Shown here: piece by piece, positions 49,175-61,586 of the stretch
Numbering within the stretch: position 1 is the stretch's first letter
Layout of the letters: each line of letters begins with the position of its first letter
NCBI GenBank assembly: GCA_002224055.1
Contig: AZLU01000066.1
Location: forward strand, 55,712-119,711
Source of the DNA: Pezizomycotina sp. ARF18
Taxonomy: Eukaryota; Ascomycota
DNA: 64,000 nucleotides
Direction: 5' to 3'
Program-made: the position numbers and the translations under genes
Notes under the pieces: generated by a model
What the model was told of the DNA's origin: nothing
Database searches by the model: none
Seen by the model: the letters and a program-made list of their open reading frames with translations, nothing else

Positions 49175-50713
49175 TCAACCTATATAAAGGTTAAGCAACG
49201 TACTGACCCCGCTAACTCTGAGTTCTTCGAGGGGTTTCACATCGCATGGAATTCCAGATCCGGACCCTTCTGGACATTCGATAAAGGGTGCGGTTGACGT
49301 CCAGGGGTTTGAGGAACAGGACTGACCGATCCAGCGGCCGATCCTCGGGGAACTGGGAGACGACGGGGCCAACTGGTGAGGAACACGCGGGATTGAGGTC
49401 CTTGAGGGGTATGCGGTCCGATCCAGCTGGTGAGGCTGGTCGAGATCCGTTATTGGGTCCGTTGCGCGGAGGTCCGTACGGTGGGCGCTGTCCAGGTGGT
49501 GGTCCGGTCGAGAGCCCGGCGGCGGCCTTGGCTTGACCGGACGCTGCGAGAGGCACGTGCGCGGGCAGACACCTTGTTGGCTGCGGTCCATGCGGATGCA
49601 AAGAGCCCAACCATCATCGTATTCGTGAAGCATCCGTACGACGTCACCTGATCTTAGTTCGAGTTCGTCAGCCATAGAGGGCTGGAAATCCATCATGACA
49701 CGGTGAACGGGAGAAGACTGAGCTGCGTTTGAGGCCTGTGATGGAGGAGCGCTGAGCGGTGCAGGACCGTCACTGAAAGCCGACATGGATGGGGAGTTCA
49801 ATTGGGGAATCGAAAGGTCCAGGCGAAATACGTTTCTCGCTGACAGTCAAAGCCGCAGGTGGAGCCTTCACGGAAGAACCCTCTTCTCGGCGATGGTCGG
49901 CTTATCACCATTTTCACTTCCGTGGACGCTGCGTTATCGCCAATGGCGGGCATGAAGGATGAAAGGGTAGTAAGGCGCATAGACAAACGAGGAGCAATCT
50001 TCGGTGTTCGGCGACGGGCGAGATCGGAGGGGAAGGCGTGGTCGGTGAGGGAGGGCCATTGAAGTTCTGCTGGTCCATTCCATCATCGATCGGCGGTTGA
50101 GACCCTTCTCATCTTCTGGCTTATCGTATGCCTTGTCGCGCTGCTGCTTCTTGCGACGCATGACGATCACAAGATGGCGATAACAACAAATGCCAACAAG
50201 ACAACACCACCAACAATTCCGGCATATGCGCCGACAGAAAGTCCGGAAGACTGACCTCCGTTTTCCTTGGACGCGACGGGACTGCCAGTTTGGCCGCTGA
50301 TACTGGATTGAAAGCTCGGCGACATCTTTCCCAGCGAAGTTGGGACGCGGCTGCCACGTTATTGTTGTTCTGGCCGCTAGATCCACTACTGGAGCTGCTG
50401 CTTCCGGTTGGCTCTGAGAAATCCGAGCCGGTCGCCGAAATCTCTTCTCCGTCCGGACCAAACTGCAAGGGGGGAGCATTTCGTCCACCAGATGTAGGAA
50501 CACTGTTAATATCCATCACCGAGGTTCCCAGAACTTTTGTATCTCCGTTGGGCAAGTGCGTAACAAAGACAACATTCATGACCGTCGCGGTCCTCTTTCG
50601 AGTTCGGATGGCTCATCGGGACGGCTTCTCGCTGACGAAGGTGACCGCGCCTACGGTATACCTTCAGAGCTTGGTCCATGGCTTTGGTCTGGCTATATAT
50701 TATCGATCTCAAG
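49175..50713 (-). CDS. Single-pass membrane protein with C-terminal SH3 domain (FUS1-like)
   Basis: The SH3 domain is clear: VHRVMMDFQPSMADELELRS, GDVVRMLHEYDDGWALCIRM and DRSQQGVCPRTCLSQRPVKP (about 49702-49520). A Pro/Arg-rich tail follows. Upstream lies a Ser-rich segment (SGSSSSSSGSSGQNNNN type), then a membrane helix VGAYAGIVGGVVLLAFVVIA near 50160-50225 and a basic stop-transfer MRRKKQQR. The N-terminal part (THLPNGDTKVLGTSVMDIN, KVYRRRGHLRQREAV) would be extracytoplasmic. This order (Ser-rich ectodomain, TM, cytosolic SH3) is that of a common ascomycete family related to yeast Fus1, implicated in polarity and cell fusion. One missing G breaks the frame inside the helix; more breaks lie before the SH3 domain and in the tail. 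The start is unresolved; 50713 is the upstream limit. Confidence 0.82.
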
Positions 50714-53362
50714 TGCGGTTATCGGGATTTCGAATAATGCCTGGCGGGCTCGCAGCGATTGTTCGTTTACGTCCAGGTATTTGCTCCTTCCTACTCTTCT
50801 TTTTTTTTTTTGAATAATTTTCGGTTATAAGGTATGTTCGTATCGATCAACTGACTACAGATATACCCCTTCCGCCTCTTCTTATTACTAGATTCCAAGT
50901 ATCGTTAAAAGTAAATTTATTTTTAGTTGTTGGTTTGTCGTTAGGGTCTGCTGAAGATGGTGCTATTTCGAACAGACTTCTCAAAAGGAGTGTGAAGCGA
51001 GGAAGACGGAATAGATGTTTGGTCATAAAAACAAGAAACAAAAAACAAGAAAAGGAACGACAGAATCGAAGGAATGGACAGCCCGAAGATGCCTGAAAGG
51101 AATGGCAGACAGTCAACAGAGCTTGGTGATTTAGAAAGAGAGTGAATGAATAATGCTATTCCAGTGTTCTTCTACTCCTGTGGCCCATGAAGCCTGGGAT
51201 GGTTAAATGTGAAGGAAAGGAAAAGGAAAATGAAAGAGAGGGAAAAGGGGAAAAAAAGACGGAAAAAAAGAGGAAGGGGGAAAGGGGGGAAATAACAATT
51301 AAAAAGGAGAGAGAGAGAGGAGCGTATGTGTGCACTAAACAGTAAGACGGGCGTTACTAGTGTGGGCACCGCACCAACCATTTTCTATCATGGCCCACAC
51401 CACCAGTAGAGAGGGAAGAAAAAAGAAATAATTAAAATAAAAAAAAAGAAAATAATTATTGCCAGTTAGTCGTAGCCAGAGGCACGCAAACCTGAGCCGC
51501 CTTGGTGTAATTGCAGTCCTTCCTGCTGATCACCTTGTTATTATAACCATAGCGCTGGAAGTAAGTGGTGGGTATTTTTTCGAAGGTCCCGTCAATCTTT
51601 CTATTGCTAATTGGTTCCTTTTTTCTTTTTACCTTGCTATTTCAAGACTACGATATTTAGGATATCGTCAATTGAATAGTTACTATTCATAGATACTTTC
51701 GGGAGCACTAATTTGACATTCTGTTGTGTTGTGAGGGAAGGAAAGGAATCTTCGACCTTTCGTTCTTTATTTTTACGCCTGCTTTTACATCCCACGGGTA
51801 CAAAAATTTCTTTGAGAAGCTAACAACAAATCCGGCTACTTTCCTCGAGAAAATCATATATGCCTCTCCAGGGGCATGGGCATAACCAGCAAGTGCAGCG
51901 CGTCGTTTACTGATAATAGAAGGCAAATCGTCATCGGATAGACCTTACAATGTCCTTCCATATTGGAATTGGCGTGAGATACATGCGAAGCACTGTCGCT
52001 CAGAAAAAACCAATGGTGATATAGATAGGTGCTTCTGTTAGCTATAGGGGCAGCTTGTTGAATTTTTGGGAAGGGGAAAAAAAAGGGGGCAGTAACTGTT
52101 CATAGGACTGTTTTGTAGTGCATTCATATATGTAGTATATGTATTATATATTACCCCAGCCTGTGGGACGAAATACTCTTCCCTATCTTTTGGTTGGCCG
52201 GTATTGATTATCTTGCCACGGACCAAAGACAGAAAGAAAAAATTTTAAAATTAAAAAAAAAAAAAAAATAGAACACACCACCGTGAGAGAGGAGGATCCA
52301 AGGATCTTGAAAAGGCCCACCATCCTCGTTTTTCGCTGTTTGTTCCTCCCATTGGTCAGCATCAGACGTTTCAGCTTGTTCTTTCTTGGTTTCTCGTCAT
52401 CCAACTGCACGCGCAGTACCGGCTCAATTTCGCAAACTTCACCGCCTTTGCCAATTGAACCGTTAAGCTTCGCCGGGGTGCCGTTCGGATGACATCTTCT
52501 GTCGAGCTTCTGGACTGATATCTTTAGAACTTCCCGTATTCCTCGAGATCTTTGTTATTTCGCTGATTGCCAATAGAATGATCAGAAGCAAAGATTCTCA
52601 GAGGAATCTGGTTGCCAGATTCCAGATGATCCGAGATATGCGGCGAAATCTGGTTAGAGGGATTCACACGCTTTCTTGGGCCTTTTATATTCTCAGGACG
52701 AGGGTTTGCCTCACTTATATTGCGTTTTCTTCGCAAAAGAGTTGTCGCAAGCGATTTGAGGCCTTTTTTTTTTCTCAATAAGTATTGTTTCCTCCTCCCA
52801 CCAGCGATATCAGAAAAAAAAAGATATACATTCTCCTGACCAGGCTAGTCGCGTCGAGCAGCCGCCGGGGCTTTTACCCCCATTGGTAAACGATATATGC
52901 ACGCGCGGTAACAACCATTTCGACTGGCCGAAGGCACGTTTTCAAAATCACCATTGTCCAATATTTCTTCGTTCGAAGAGCCAATTACTTTATAAGATAT
53001 TTTGGCTATCTATTTTCACTAGGCTCATGAGTCATCGTCATAGTGCAAGCTGATGTGCGGTCCTTTAGGAAAAGGATTTGCGAAGGCTCGATGGTGGAAT
53101 CGCGCCGTAGATGGCTAACAATCGGAGTAGGCGAAAAAGGATGACCCGTTTTTCTCCAGAATGTAATTTTAAATTACTTACAAACAGCGACAAAGTTTCC
53201 TGGGCCGCAAATTGGCCCACCTTTGGCGGGGGTTCACGAACCAAGAATGAATAATGTCTAGAAACTGACCGAGAGCGAAATTTTTTTTTTCTTTTTTTTT
53301 TCTAAAACTGAGATAGTCTTGTCTCTTGTTTACCCGATATCTTGTCTCTAGATTTCGACCAA

Positions 53363-53393
<31 letters not shown>

Positions 53394-55481
53394 GCCTAGA
53401 AACAGAAATAGAGAAAGGAATTATCGCAATCCAGCCTCCTTGGACAGAAAGTCTGAAAGCCTCACGATAACTTTGGGAAATTGCAAAGAGAGGCTAACGA
53501 GGAATACGATAAATAAGAGTTCTTCGATTTCGATACAAATCCGGCGCAGTTTAGATGTCCACGGCGCACGCCCTAAAATGTCGAGCGAGATAAAGAAAGA
53601 AAGCCGATTCTGTTTGTTTATCCTCTCGGTTGCAAATTGCAAGGATTTCCCCAAGATATTTCTTTTAATTTCCACAAATACTAAGGTTTTGCGAATGGCG
53701 CTTAGTAGCGATATCTTTTTTAGCTCGCTATGACTCGTCTATTGCTTCTTTATTGCATGCCCTCGTTTCCACAACCGATCGTAAAAACACTCTTTCTAAT
53801 CAATTCATATCAGTTCTAGAAGGTTAAAAAACGAGGGCGAGGCGGCTTTTGCCAGGTGTCGAATGATCGAGGGATCGAGATATATCGGTATTACAAGACG
53901 ACGCTGTTGTAATACGCTGTATACATACAGGAACTGTTTTTCCCCCCTTACCCTGCCAGTATCGTACTGCAGCTGACACGTTGACTCCGCTCGGAGATTG
54001 ACTCTTTGTATCACATCCAACTGACATTTCCACGATAGTGAATCAAATTATAGGATCATCTTCATATTTGTCTATAAAAAATTACGTTTGTGTATGTAAG
54101 TTGTTCTTTAGAGATGGCGCAGTTAATTGCACCACTCGCAACAGTTATACATGCGCATGCAGATAACACAAAAAATATATTATACGATGATAATACTACG
54201 GCTATCCCTTGCGTCTGCTTTTTGTTATTTGCGAATACAATCTATCAATATAAAAACGTAGACATAGTGTCTCGAAAACTAGGCTAGTGGCGGTTTACAA
54301 AAAGATCTCGTCGCGCATACAACGCCTTGACCAAGACAATATTCTCTAAACTGTGTTCAAACCTCAGTACCAAGGCGATAAGGAAGAGAATGTTCAAAGA
54401 CACGTCAAGGTATCTGGAATGCCCCCAATATCTATCATATTCTCGTGATGTTATGGTTCAATTGTCTCACAGGTTTCGTTCTTGGCAGGTACCCGTTTTT
54501 TCCCACGGTTCGTTCAAAAGAATGTTCACGAAAAACACTGGGGCAATTGCGATACGAAGATGTCTTCTTTTCTTTAAACATTCCGACCCGTACGAAACGT
54601 CGTCGTAATAACGTTTCAATTGATAGCGCGATATAGAGTATATTATGCAACTTCCCTATCCGATATCTAACGTATCATCGATGGATAAGATTTGTAAATT
54701 AGATGCTGTCTGATCTACATGAACGCACGTTCAAAATTCTAAAAACTATTATGATCATCCTACTACTCAAATTTCAAAAGCCATGCCGAAGGAATATCTT
54801 CACATGAAAAAAACTTCAAGGATTTCTGCAATAGCAGAGCGTACAACCTTCGTACTGCCGCTTCCCTGATGTAAAAACAAATAAGAACTCGGAAAGTTAA
54901 CTTTATCGATATCAAATGCAGCAGATGTCGTTATGAAGTTGTTGTCTCGATGTAGAAAATATTATTTAAAAACAAACTAGAAACCCTTGCAAATAGATGT
55001 TCATGTTTTGGTACTTCTGTTACAAAAAAACATGAGGCGGGACTGCACATATCACAGATCGCGCATGCATATTCCATGCAAAAATACGATCCTTTTTTTC
55101 CAGAAAATCCTTATCTTGTTCCTTTTCTACTGGATTTGTTATTTTTCATGCAAGGATTCTACCGGGGAAAAGATACTACGCTCACCTATTTGCCAACAGA
55201 TAGATACGCCGGTAGAGAAAGTAACATTCGGTGAAAGGGGGCGGTAACGGGGAAGAAAAAATTCCCTTCCAGGATGATTTTACTAGGGTGGGACATTCTA
55301 GACTGCGAAGAGTTCCAGAGACGGAGCGTTAATCCAACAGGTTAACAACCTACTGTTGTACTATAAAAAATATCAAATATTTTTCTTTTTTGTCTATTTT
55401 TATATAAAAATGAATCTGCATTCCGGACGTTTGTGGTTAGGGGCCCGATATTACTAAACGGTTTCAAGAGGTGCTGTCGTA

Positions 55482-55518
<37 letters not shown>

Positions 55519-55739
55519 GAGCAATAAGAAAAAAAAAAAAAAAAAAAAAAAAAGGTCGTTAAGTACGTTGTTTCGTTAATGCAAGGTAATCGGTTTGAAA
55601 CGGTAGCAGTAGACAGCTTTTTGGTGCATGGAAAAAGATATAATAATGAAAAAATACACTTTTCTATGGTATAAGCTATTTGTACATACAAGTGATTACT
55701 ATAATTAGGATCAAGACTATATCTATACAGAGCTATTAT
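50714..55739. other. Large gene-poor AT-rich interval
   Basis: I recognise no gene in 5 kb. A leftward candidate at about 52183-52485 reads LNGSIGKGGEVCEIEPVLRV and QLDDEKPRKNKLKRLMLTNG and may be a small real exon, but it has no family match I know. Other frames (51459-51692, 51708-51926, 53326-53733, 54327-54608 and their antisense partners) lack motifs. Long homopolymers include A24 near 53370-53393. Confidence 0.45.
55484..55553. repeat. T34-A25 homopolymer foldback
   Basis: T34 (55484-55517) and A25 (55529-55553) are separated by only GGAGCAATAAG. This is a perfect A:T hairpin of at least 25 bp with an 11-nt loop, lying about 190 nt beyond the MAD1 stop. Confidence 0.9.
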
Positions 55740-58500
55740 CTAAGGTAGTAGTTTGTCCACGAGACTACGCTGCATATTTATATTCTCTAGTTTTGAGCTC
55801 TGGTGTCTTTCGTAACCTTCTAGTGTCAGAGCGGCGAGGAAGCATGGGATCTCTTTCCGCTCTTCGACGTAGAATTTCAACTGATTCTGATTTCTCTCGC
55901 GAACTGGTGTTTTGTCCGCCGCAGAGCTTCATAGTACCTAGAGTGAGATAGAAGAAGAATCAACTAAAGTTCCGACCCCAAGATGAAAAGTAACAGAAAT
56001 GAATTGCGTGTGAAAAGCGCTTACCATTTTCGCCATCGAACATTATGCGGTATCGACGCCGCCGTAGAAACTGGGTCTGTGAACATTGAAGTGACCTTGA
56101 CCTTCCCGTTAGGCTGGAAATCGACTTCGTAGCCGAGAAGGCTGAAGACGGCCTGCCTGAACTCGAGAGCTTTCTTGTCCACATCTAACGATAACGAAGA
56201 AAAGAAATCAGTTAGTACTCAGAACATTGCGCGCTCACATGATGCCTCAGGCTACGTTGGGCATCAAAAAAAAAAAAAAAAAAAAAAGAATCGGTCTAGA
56301 AACTAAGAGGGCACATACCTCTTTCAATCTCATCATGCGTTTTCCTTATCGCTACAGCCCTCTCCATCTCCTTAATGTCCATGCGGCTATTTTCTAGCGT
56401 GCTGATCGGGACAAGCTTGCCGACTCCGGGTCGTCCTTCGAGCTGAGCTACTAAAGCTGCATCTCCTCCTAAGGCTGTCGAGCATCTCTCTTTTGACAGC
56501 CTCGTGGCGCGACGTCGGGTTGTCTTGAGCTGCAGCACGCGCATCTGGATGTTGTTTCAGCAGCAGCTAAGCGCTTCTGTAGAGATTGAACCTCCGCGAC
56601 TGCCATCTGATGTGCCTTTTCGGCTTCTCCAAGGTCTACATGCAGATAACAAAAATTAGTCACGAACTAAGCTGCTGCTAGAGAACGGAAAATCGTCTAC
56701 CATCTTGTAGCTTTCTGATCTTCCTTGTAAGTTGACCGACGGCTTCCTTGTTCGCTTCGGGTTCATTCTCCTCTGCCTTTTAGACGGCGACATGCTCTGC
56801 TCTATGACCTCCTTGTTGGCTAGTTGAGCGGTAAGTGAGGCGATTTCTTTTTTGTGCTCCTCCAGCAAAGCTTCTAGCTCCTCGATTCTCTGTGACTTCT
56901 GGTCGTCAAAGTTCCCACTCATGAACGTCGTTTCTTCTGAAGCATATGTTTTCTGTTCCAAGATAGATTGTCAGTGTATCTGCGCCATATTTTTTTTTTT
57001 TTTTGAATTATAGACAACGTAAACTCGAACATACTAACTGCTCCCCGGAGAATTGAGCTTCTTTCAGAGCAAATTCTTCTGCTCTCCAACCGCTGCTTCC
57101 TTTGACGTCCTTGCTCAGCTCTTCTTTTAGCTCTTTCGATCGATCGCGAAGCTCCTTTTGCTCCTTCTCCATGGCGTCGATTATTGATCCTTCTCTAGCG
57201 ATTCCGGACCTGCACGCCAAACTTTTCTAACAACTGCGCCTTTTCTAACCGCTCCTGTATGAAGGCTCTGACGAGTGCTCGGGCGACTGAAGTCCATGCC
57301 GTTGTTCTCGTCCTGCAAGAACGACGTCCACGAGTTCTTCTCTTCCCTCAGCACCGTAAGCTTAATATCATGTTGACATCTGCTCGCGTAGGTCGTCCAT
57401 CATCGCTACTTTGCTTCGAGCGCCTTCTCTGCTCCTCCAGCATGGCGTAAGATTGGGAAACTCCGCAGACGCTTCAGCTCGTCTGCCTGCTTGCGGTTCT
57501 TGGCGTCGAGCTCCCTGAGCTGCGTCAGCTGCTCGTTGAGTTCGCGCTTGAGAACATTGATGGTATCGCGGTCCGCCGCGTTCGCCGCCCCTTCAGCGTG
57601 TTCCTTTTGTAGTGCACGAGCTCTTCGTCCCGCTCACCAACCGGTTCTGGCACTCCTGATGCGCAGCAACCTGCGTGTCGATATCCCTCTGCGCTTCCTC
57701 GGTTGCGCTGGAACTGTACCGTCCGCATCTGCATTCGTCTAGCTCGCGCTTGTGTAACCGCTTTACGTGATTTATTTCGTTTTCCTGTCCGTGAGCCTCT
57801 TCGTTAAGCCTGTTGGTTTCCATTTCCAGGGACCTGATCTTCTTGTTTGCGCTTCCTAGAGGAGGAAATTGTCAGTAACCGCCGCAATTCGAGCCACCAG
57901 TCCTAGGGTCCCAGGTTCTCATTCTTTGAAAGGCTTTTCCCGTACTTTCTGTTGGTTGACATTCGGTGGCCTTCTTCAGCTCCTCTCCGACGTCTCTGCC
58001 CTCTTGAAACAAGAAATTCTTTTCCGTTTTTCTTGCTCCAATGCTGCGCCGCTTCTTGCAGCTTCTGCTTCAGTTCGCGAAGCTCGTGGTTCTGCTGTAG
58101 TTTCTCGCGCTCGCGTTCGTCTTTCAACGTTGCTAGTTCGTATTACGGCGTTGAGCTCTATCAGGGCGGCATCGTGGGCCGGATCTGTCGCGCATTATTT
58201 CGTTAGTTTGAACAAGCGATCGTCCTCCTTGAACCTAGAGAGGTACTTGTCAACGCTACCTTGGTGCAGCTCCCCTGCTTTTGTGGCGGTGGAAGCGTTC
58301 GTCTAAAAGTTGTGGTAGAATGATGAAGGGCAGCGGCTGCTGCTGCTGCGGTATCTCCTCTCCAGAGAGGAAGTCGTAAGTCGGTTGGTTTTGATGCAAA
58401 CAGCCATTTGTAAGCTAGATTAGCGAAATGATAATATGCGACGCGCTCACCTTGCGCACTGGCACCGTTTGCCGCAAAGGCTCGGATCGGGGAGGACATG
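55740..58500 (-). CDS. MAD1: Spindle assembly checkpoint protein Mad1
   Basis: Mad1 is a long coiled coil that recruits Mad2 to unattached kinetochores. The probable start is MSSPIRAFAANGASAQ at 58500, with a donor right after it. The second exon contains VDKYLSRFKEDDRLFKLT, then hundreds of codons of coiled coil (RTSNVERRARARETTAE, KKIRSLEMETNRLNEEAHGQ, KRLHKRELDE, QRIEELEALLEEHKKEIASL). The diagnostic C-terminal part is present: RVLQLKDNPTSRHEAVKREM, PISTLENSRMDIKEMERAV, then KALEFRQAVFSLLGYEVDFQ, PNGKVKVTSMF, FDGENGTMKLCGG and FYVEERKEIPCFLAALTLEG, ending SLVDKLLP before the TAG at 55740. This matches the RWD-like head of Mad1. Several introns exist; frame changes are frequent, so exon joins in the coiled coil are uncertain. 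Identity rests mainly on the C terminus and is strong. Confidence 0.93.
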
Positions 58501-59151
58501 GCGTGTAGGTAGTGGAAAGGGGGGCTAGGGCTCCCGAGGTATCTAGAAAGTCGATTCGAGACAACTGCAAATGGCCGATATCTTCCTGCCTCCTCAGCAG
58601 TCGCAGTCGCGATGTTCGTTGTCGATATAGGAATGCTTGAGTGGCAATAATCCAGGAAGGTGACGATTTTTTTTTGGTGTAGCAAAATTTGAAGCTTATT
58701 TGTTTTTCCTTTTTCCGAGTGTCAGGAATCGTGATCAACAAACACCAAATTATTGTCTTGGCAAAACTTGCCGCGGTAACCAAGTACAACAAATAGAAAC
58801 TGATGTATACAAAGGAATTATAAGACTTCACGTTATATGAAGTTTACGATCAATCTTACGCTTATAAACTCGATGGAAATGATCAAAAATAACGTAATAA
58901 ATGCCATTGCTATGAGAAATCTATGATACAAAGTCTATGACACTTAATTTTTCCATAATTGCACCAAGTTTTATTAGTCTAGACGCTTTTTTTTAGCATC
59001 TACGTATATTTTGCTTTTGAAGCTAGATACCATCAAAAAAAGATGCTCATAGCCTAGCGTTCGAAAACAAAGGCAAAAAAAAAAAAAAAGGTGGGAGGTT
59101 CATAATATTAGTTCATCGATTATTTCAAGCGCGTAATATAGGGGTTTGGGG
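58501..59151. other. Intergenic DNA between MAD1 and the kinase gene
   Basis: Promoter side of MAD1 and 3' flank of the kinase. No coding feature is recognised; an A15 run lies near 59075-59089. Confidence 0.5.
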
Positions 59152-60400
59152 TTATCGACGTACTTCTGAGGAACTCATTCTTTTGCCCTGGCTGTAATTG
59201 ATTAAATGCGCTACGAAGTCCCTCGTCTTCTCGTCAGAGTTCGGTAATATCTCCGTCATGGTTTCGACGGGAACTCTCTGAAGAGCATCTTGCCAAAATC
59301 GGGACAGTTTTTGCTTCCTAATGAGAAACGGCGTCGCCAACAATTAAAAAATTGAAGATTGAATGGCTTAAGCCAGACTTTTACTGCGCTGAAAGAAAAG
59401 TCCCAAAACAGAAGACACATACAGGCCACATGTTTTCGTCTGGGGTCCGAGAGTTTGAAAAATAGAAGCGATGAGCGCAAGCTCGCTTCCCAGGTCGCCA
59501 GCGTCGAATAGGTTCGACTTGAGCTCCATCTCGGCCACCACGCAGCCAAAGGCCCACATGTCACCTCAACTCCGTACGATTGGTACCCAAACAAGGTTCC
59601 GGCGGTCTGTAGTTCGTTGTCCCGATCTCGATGACCTTGCGCTGATCAGGTTCGCCGACATCGTGGTCTCGGGCGTCCATGCAATGCCAAAATCGCAGAG
59701 GCAGGCGGGACCGCTTGGAGACCTTAAGAGGATGTTGCTACTTTTGATATCGCGGTGAATCACGTTGCGTGAGTGCATAAAATCCATCGCCGAAAGTACC
59801 TGCTGAAGATGCGCCTCAAGCTCTTCTGGTCCTTGAAACCGGTCTCAACGTAGTCTGCTAGGTGTGCCTGTAGAACGGCATGACCATAATGAAGGCGCCC
59901 GTATTGGGATGCCTGAATTTTTCCAGGAGCTGCACGATATGATCGTTACCCCTGCGAGCTTTCTAAGATCCTGGCTTCCCGAAAGCTGTCGTGAGGAGCC
60001 AAAGACGTGACAGAAACCTTGAGCGCTACTAAGCCTTTTTGAACCTTTTCTTTCCCTCGCGAGACAAAAATATCCGAGCTACGTCCGGACTGGTAGAAGT
60101 AGCAGCTGTGGTAATCACCGAGCTCTGTCTCTGACCGCGGAACAATTGCATTTCATCTTCGATATCTGCGATGGAGACATTGCGATCCTCGCTGGCGAGC
60201 CTTGCAAAATTCTGAGATAGCTTTTCGATATTCTTCCTATAGAGATTGGATTCCTTAGTTCTTAGTCCGTCCACTACGCATCCGCTCATAAAGGTTCGTA
60301 AAAAAAGAAGCACTGCGTACTGGCGAGGAAGAGTCCTTGTGAATTCTGGCCTCAATTAACCGTGCCCTTTCGAGAGCGGTATCGCTTGTCAATGTCGCAT
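59152..60400 (-). CDS. CDK-activating-kinase-like protein kinase (Csk1/Cak1 type)
   Basis: This is a Ser/Thr kinase of the CMGC group. Catalytic-loop text is intact: MDFMHSRNVIHRDIKSSNIL (HRD as HRDIKSSN), then LCDFGIAWTPETTMSAN (DFG). The next blocks, LFGYQSYGVEVDMWAFGCVV and AEMELKSNLFDAGDLGSELA, LIASIFQTLG, and the C terminus EKTRDFVAHLINYSQGKRMS, match the ascomycete Csk1/Cak1 family of CDK-activating kinases. The N-lobe reads KGLVALKVSVTSLAPHDSFR, EARIL and IVQLLEKFRHPNTGAFIMVM; the glycine loop is degenerate, as is usual in Cak1-type kinases. Upstream is an extension with NIEKLSQNFARLASEDRNVS and IADIEDEMQLF. The start is unresolved; an ATG at 60400 needs one frame correction to join. 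At least four frame breaks lie inside. The kinase call is certain, the subfamily likely. Confidence 0.83.
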
Positions 60401-61269
60401 CGTCCTTGCGATTTTGTCCGCGCTATAAATAGTTTAATTATAACGTTAAAATTTTTTAATTTTGCTTTTTATTCCAGTTCGATTCCAAGTAAGTCAAATT
60501 GTAGGTATCTGAAAATATATAGATATCCTCTTACATTTCATTCGCGGCACCGAATCTTCGGAAAAAGTCAGAGAGGTGGAACCGAACAGCAGCACTCGAT
60601 GACATTTGAAACTAGCGACGTCTGGCATGGAGGAGAAAAAGGAAAGGGTGGCACTTTTGAAATGGCGCGGGGTCCCTCTTAGGTGTTGGTTACCGTGGAT
60701 CAAGGACAGCGGTCGGCGTATTTGATCTCTTATTAGTGTCCTGCGACGCGGGACCCAGTGAGTGATTAAAAGATACCAGCGGCTTGTCAATAGTAGGGGA
60801 ACACTCCAGAGGTATTATTTTATTTTTAGTGCTGCCACGCTGCCCTCAAGGGTGCCTGGAAGATATAATCGAAGTCTGGACAGCTAATAGAAGTAAACAT
60901 CCTCTTTCTTTCCCTGGTACTTACTTTACTTACCTACTATCTCCTTTCCGACTGGATCCAATCCCTCTCTTAATTCTTTCTCCCAACTAACCCCTTTGCC
61001 CTCTTCGATACTGTGCCTTCCCCTTCTTTCTCTTTGCTGTTTGTTCCTTTCTTCCTCTCTTCCTCCTGCTGCTTTTTGTCACTTCCGCTTCTGCCGAGCC
61101 AAGAACTGTGGTGGTCAGGAATAGGAAAGGAATGGAGGGGGACCCCAAAGGGGAATAAAAAAATAATTACTAGTAATTAATTAACTACTTACTATTTACT
61201 CGCTTTGTATTCATCATCCTTTTTCCTTCTTCAACCACTTTGCTTACTTACACTCTCCTCTTACCAGTT

Positions 61270-61302
<33 letters not shown>

Positions 61303-61586
61303 CTTGTTAGATATTACTTACTCATCATCGCCATCGTCCAGAGACCTACGGTCGTGATTGCTTTTCTTGCGCTGAGAGATATCGATTTAATTACCTACCA
61401 AAGGCGAACGAACGCTCGTGCCTGCTTGGTTTCTCCTTAACTTTTTATTCGTAAACCCTTTCGTACAGACTTTAGTCTAGAGGGGCACGAAGTCTTGCTT
61501 TACTACCTTACTGCACTGTCGCTTTTTTTTTTTTTTTTTTTTTGGATATCATCAATCGTAGCCACCATTATCACCGACAAAACACA
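60401..61586. promoter_or_regulatory. Divergent intergenic region between the CAK-like kinase and SYP1
   Basis: The kinase reads left and SYP1 reads right from here. The plus strand is strongly pyrimidine-rich from about 60895 to 61080 and again before SYP1, with T31 at 61272-61302 and a T21-22 run near 61522-61543. Pyrimidine-rich tracts upstream of starts are typical of ascomycete promoters. No gene is recognised inside. Confidence 0.5.

Noticed and set aside
54327-54650. Overlapping frames of 60-93 codons on both strands
   Set aside because: They overlap antisense to each other, and neither shows splice context, motifs or neighbours.
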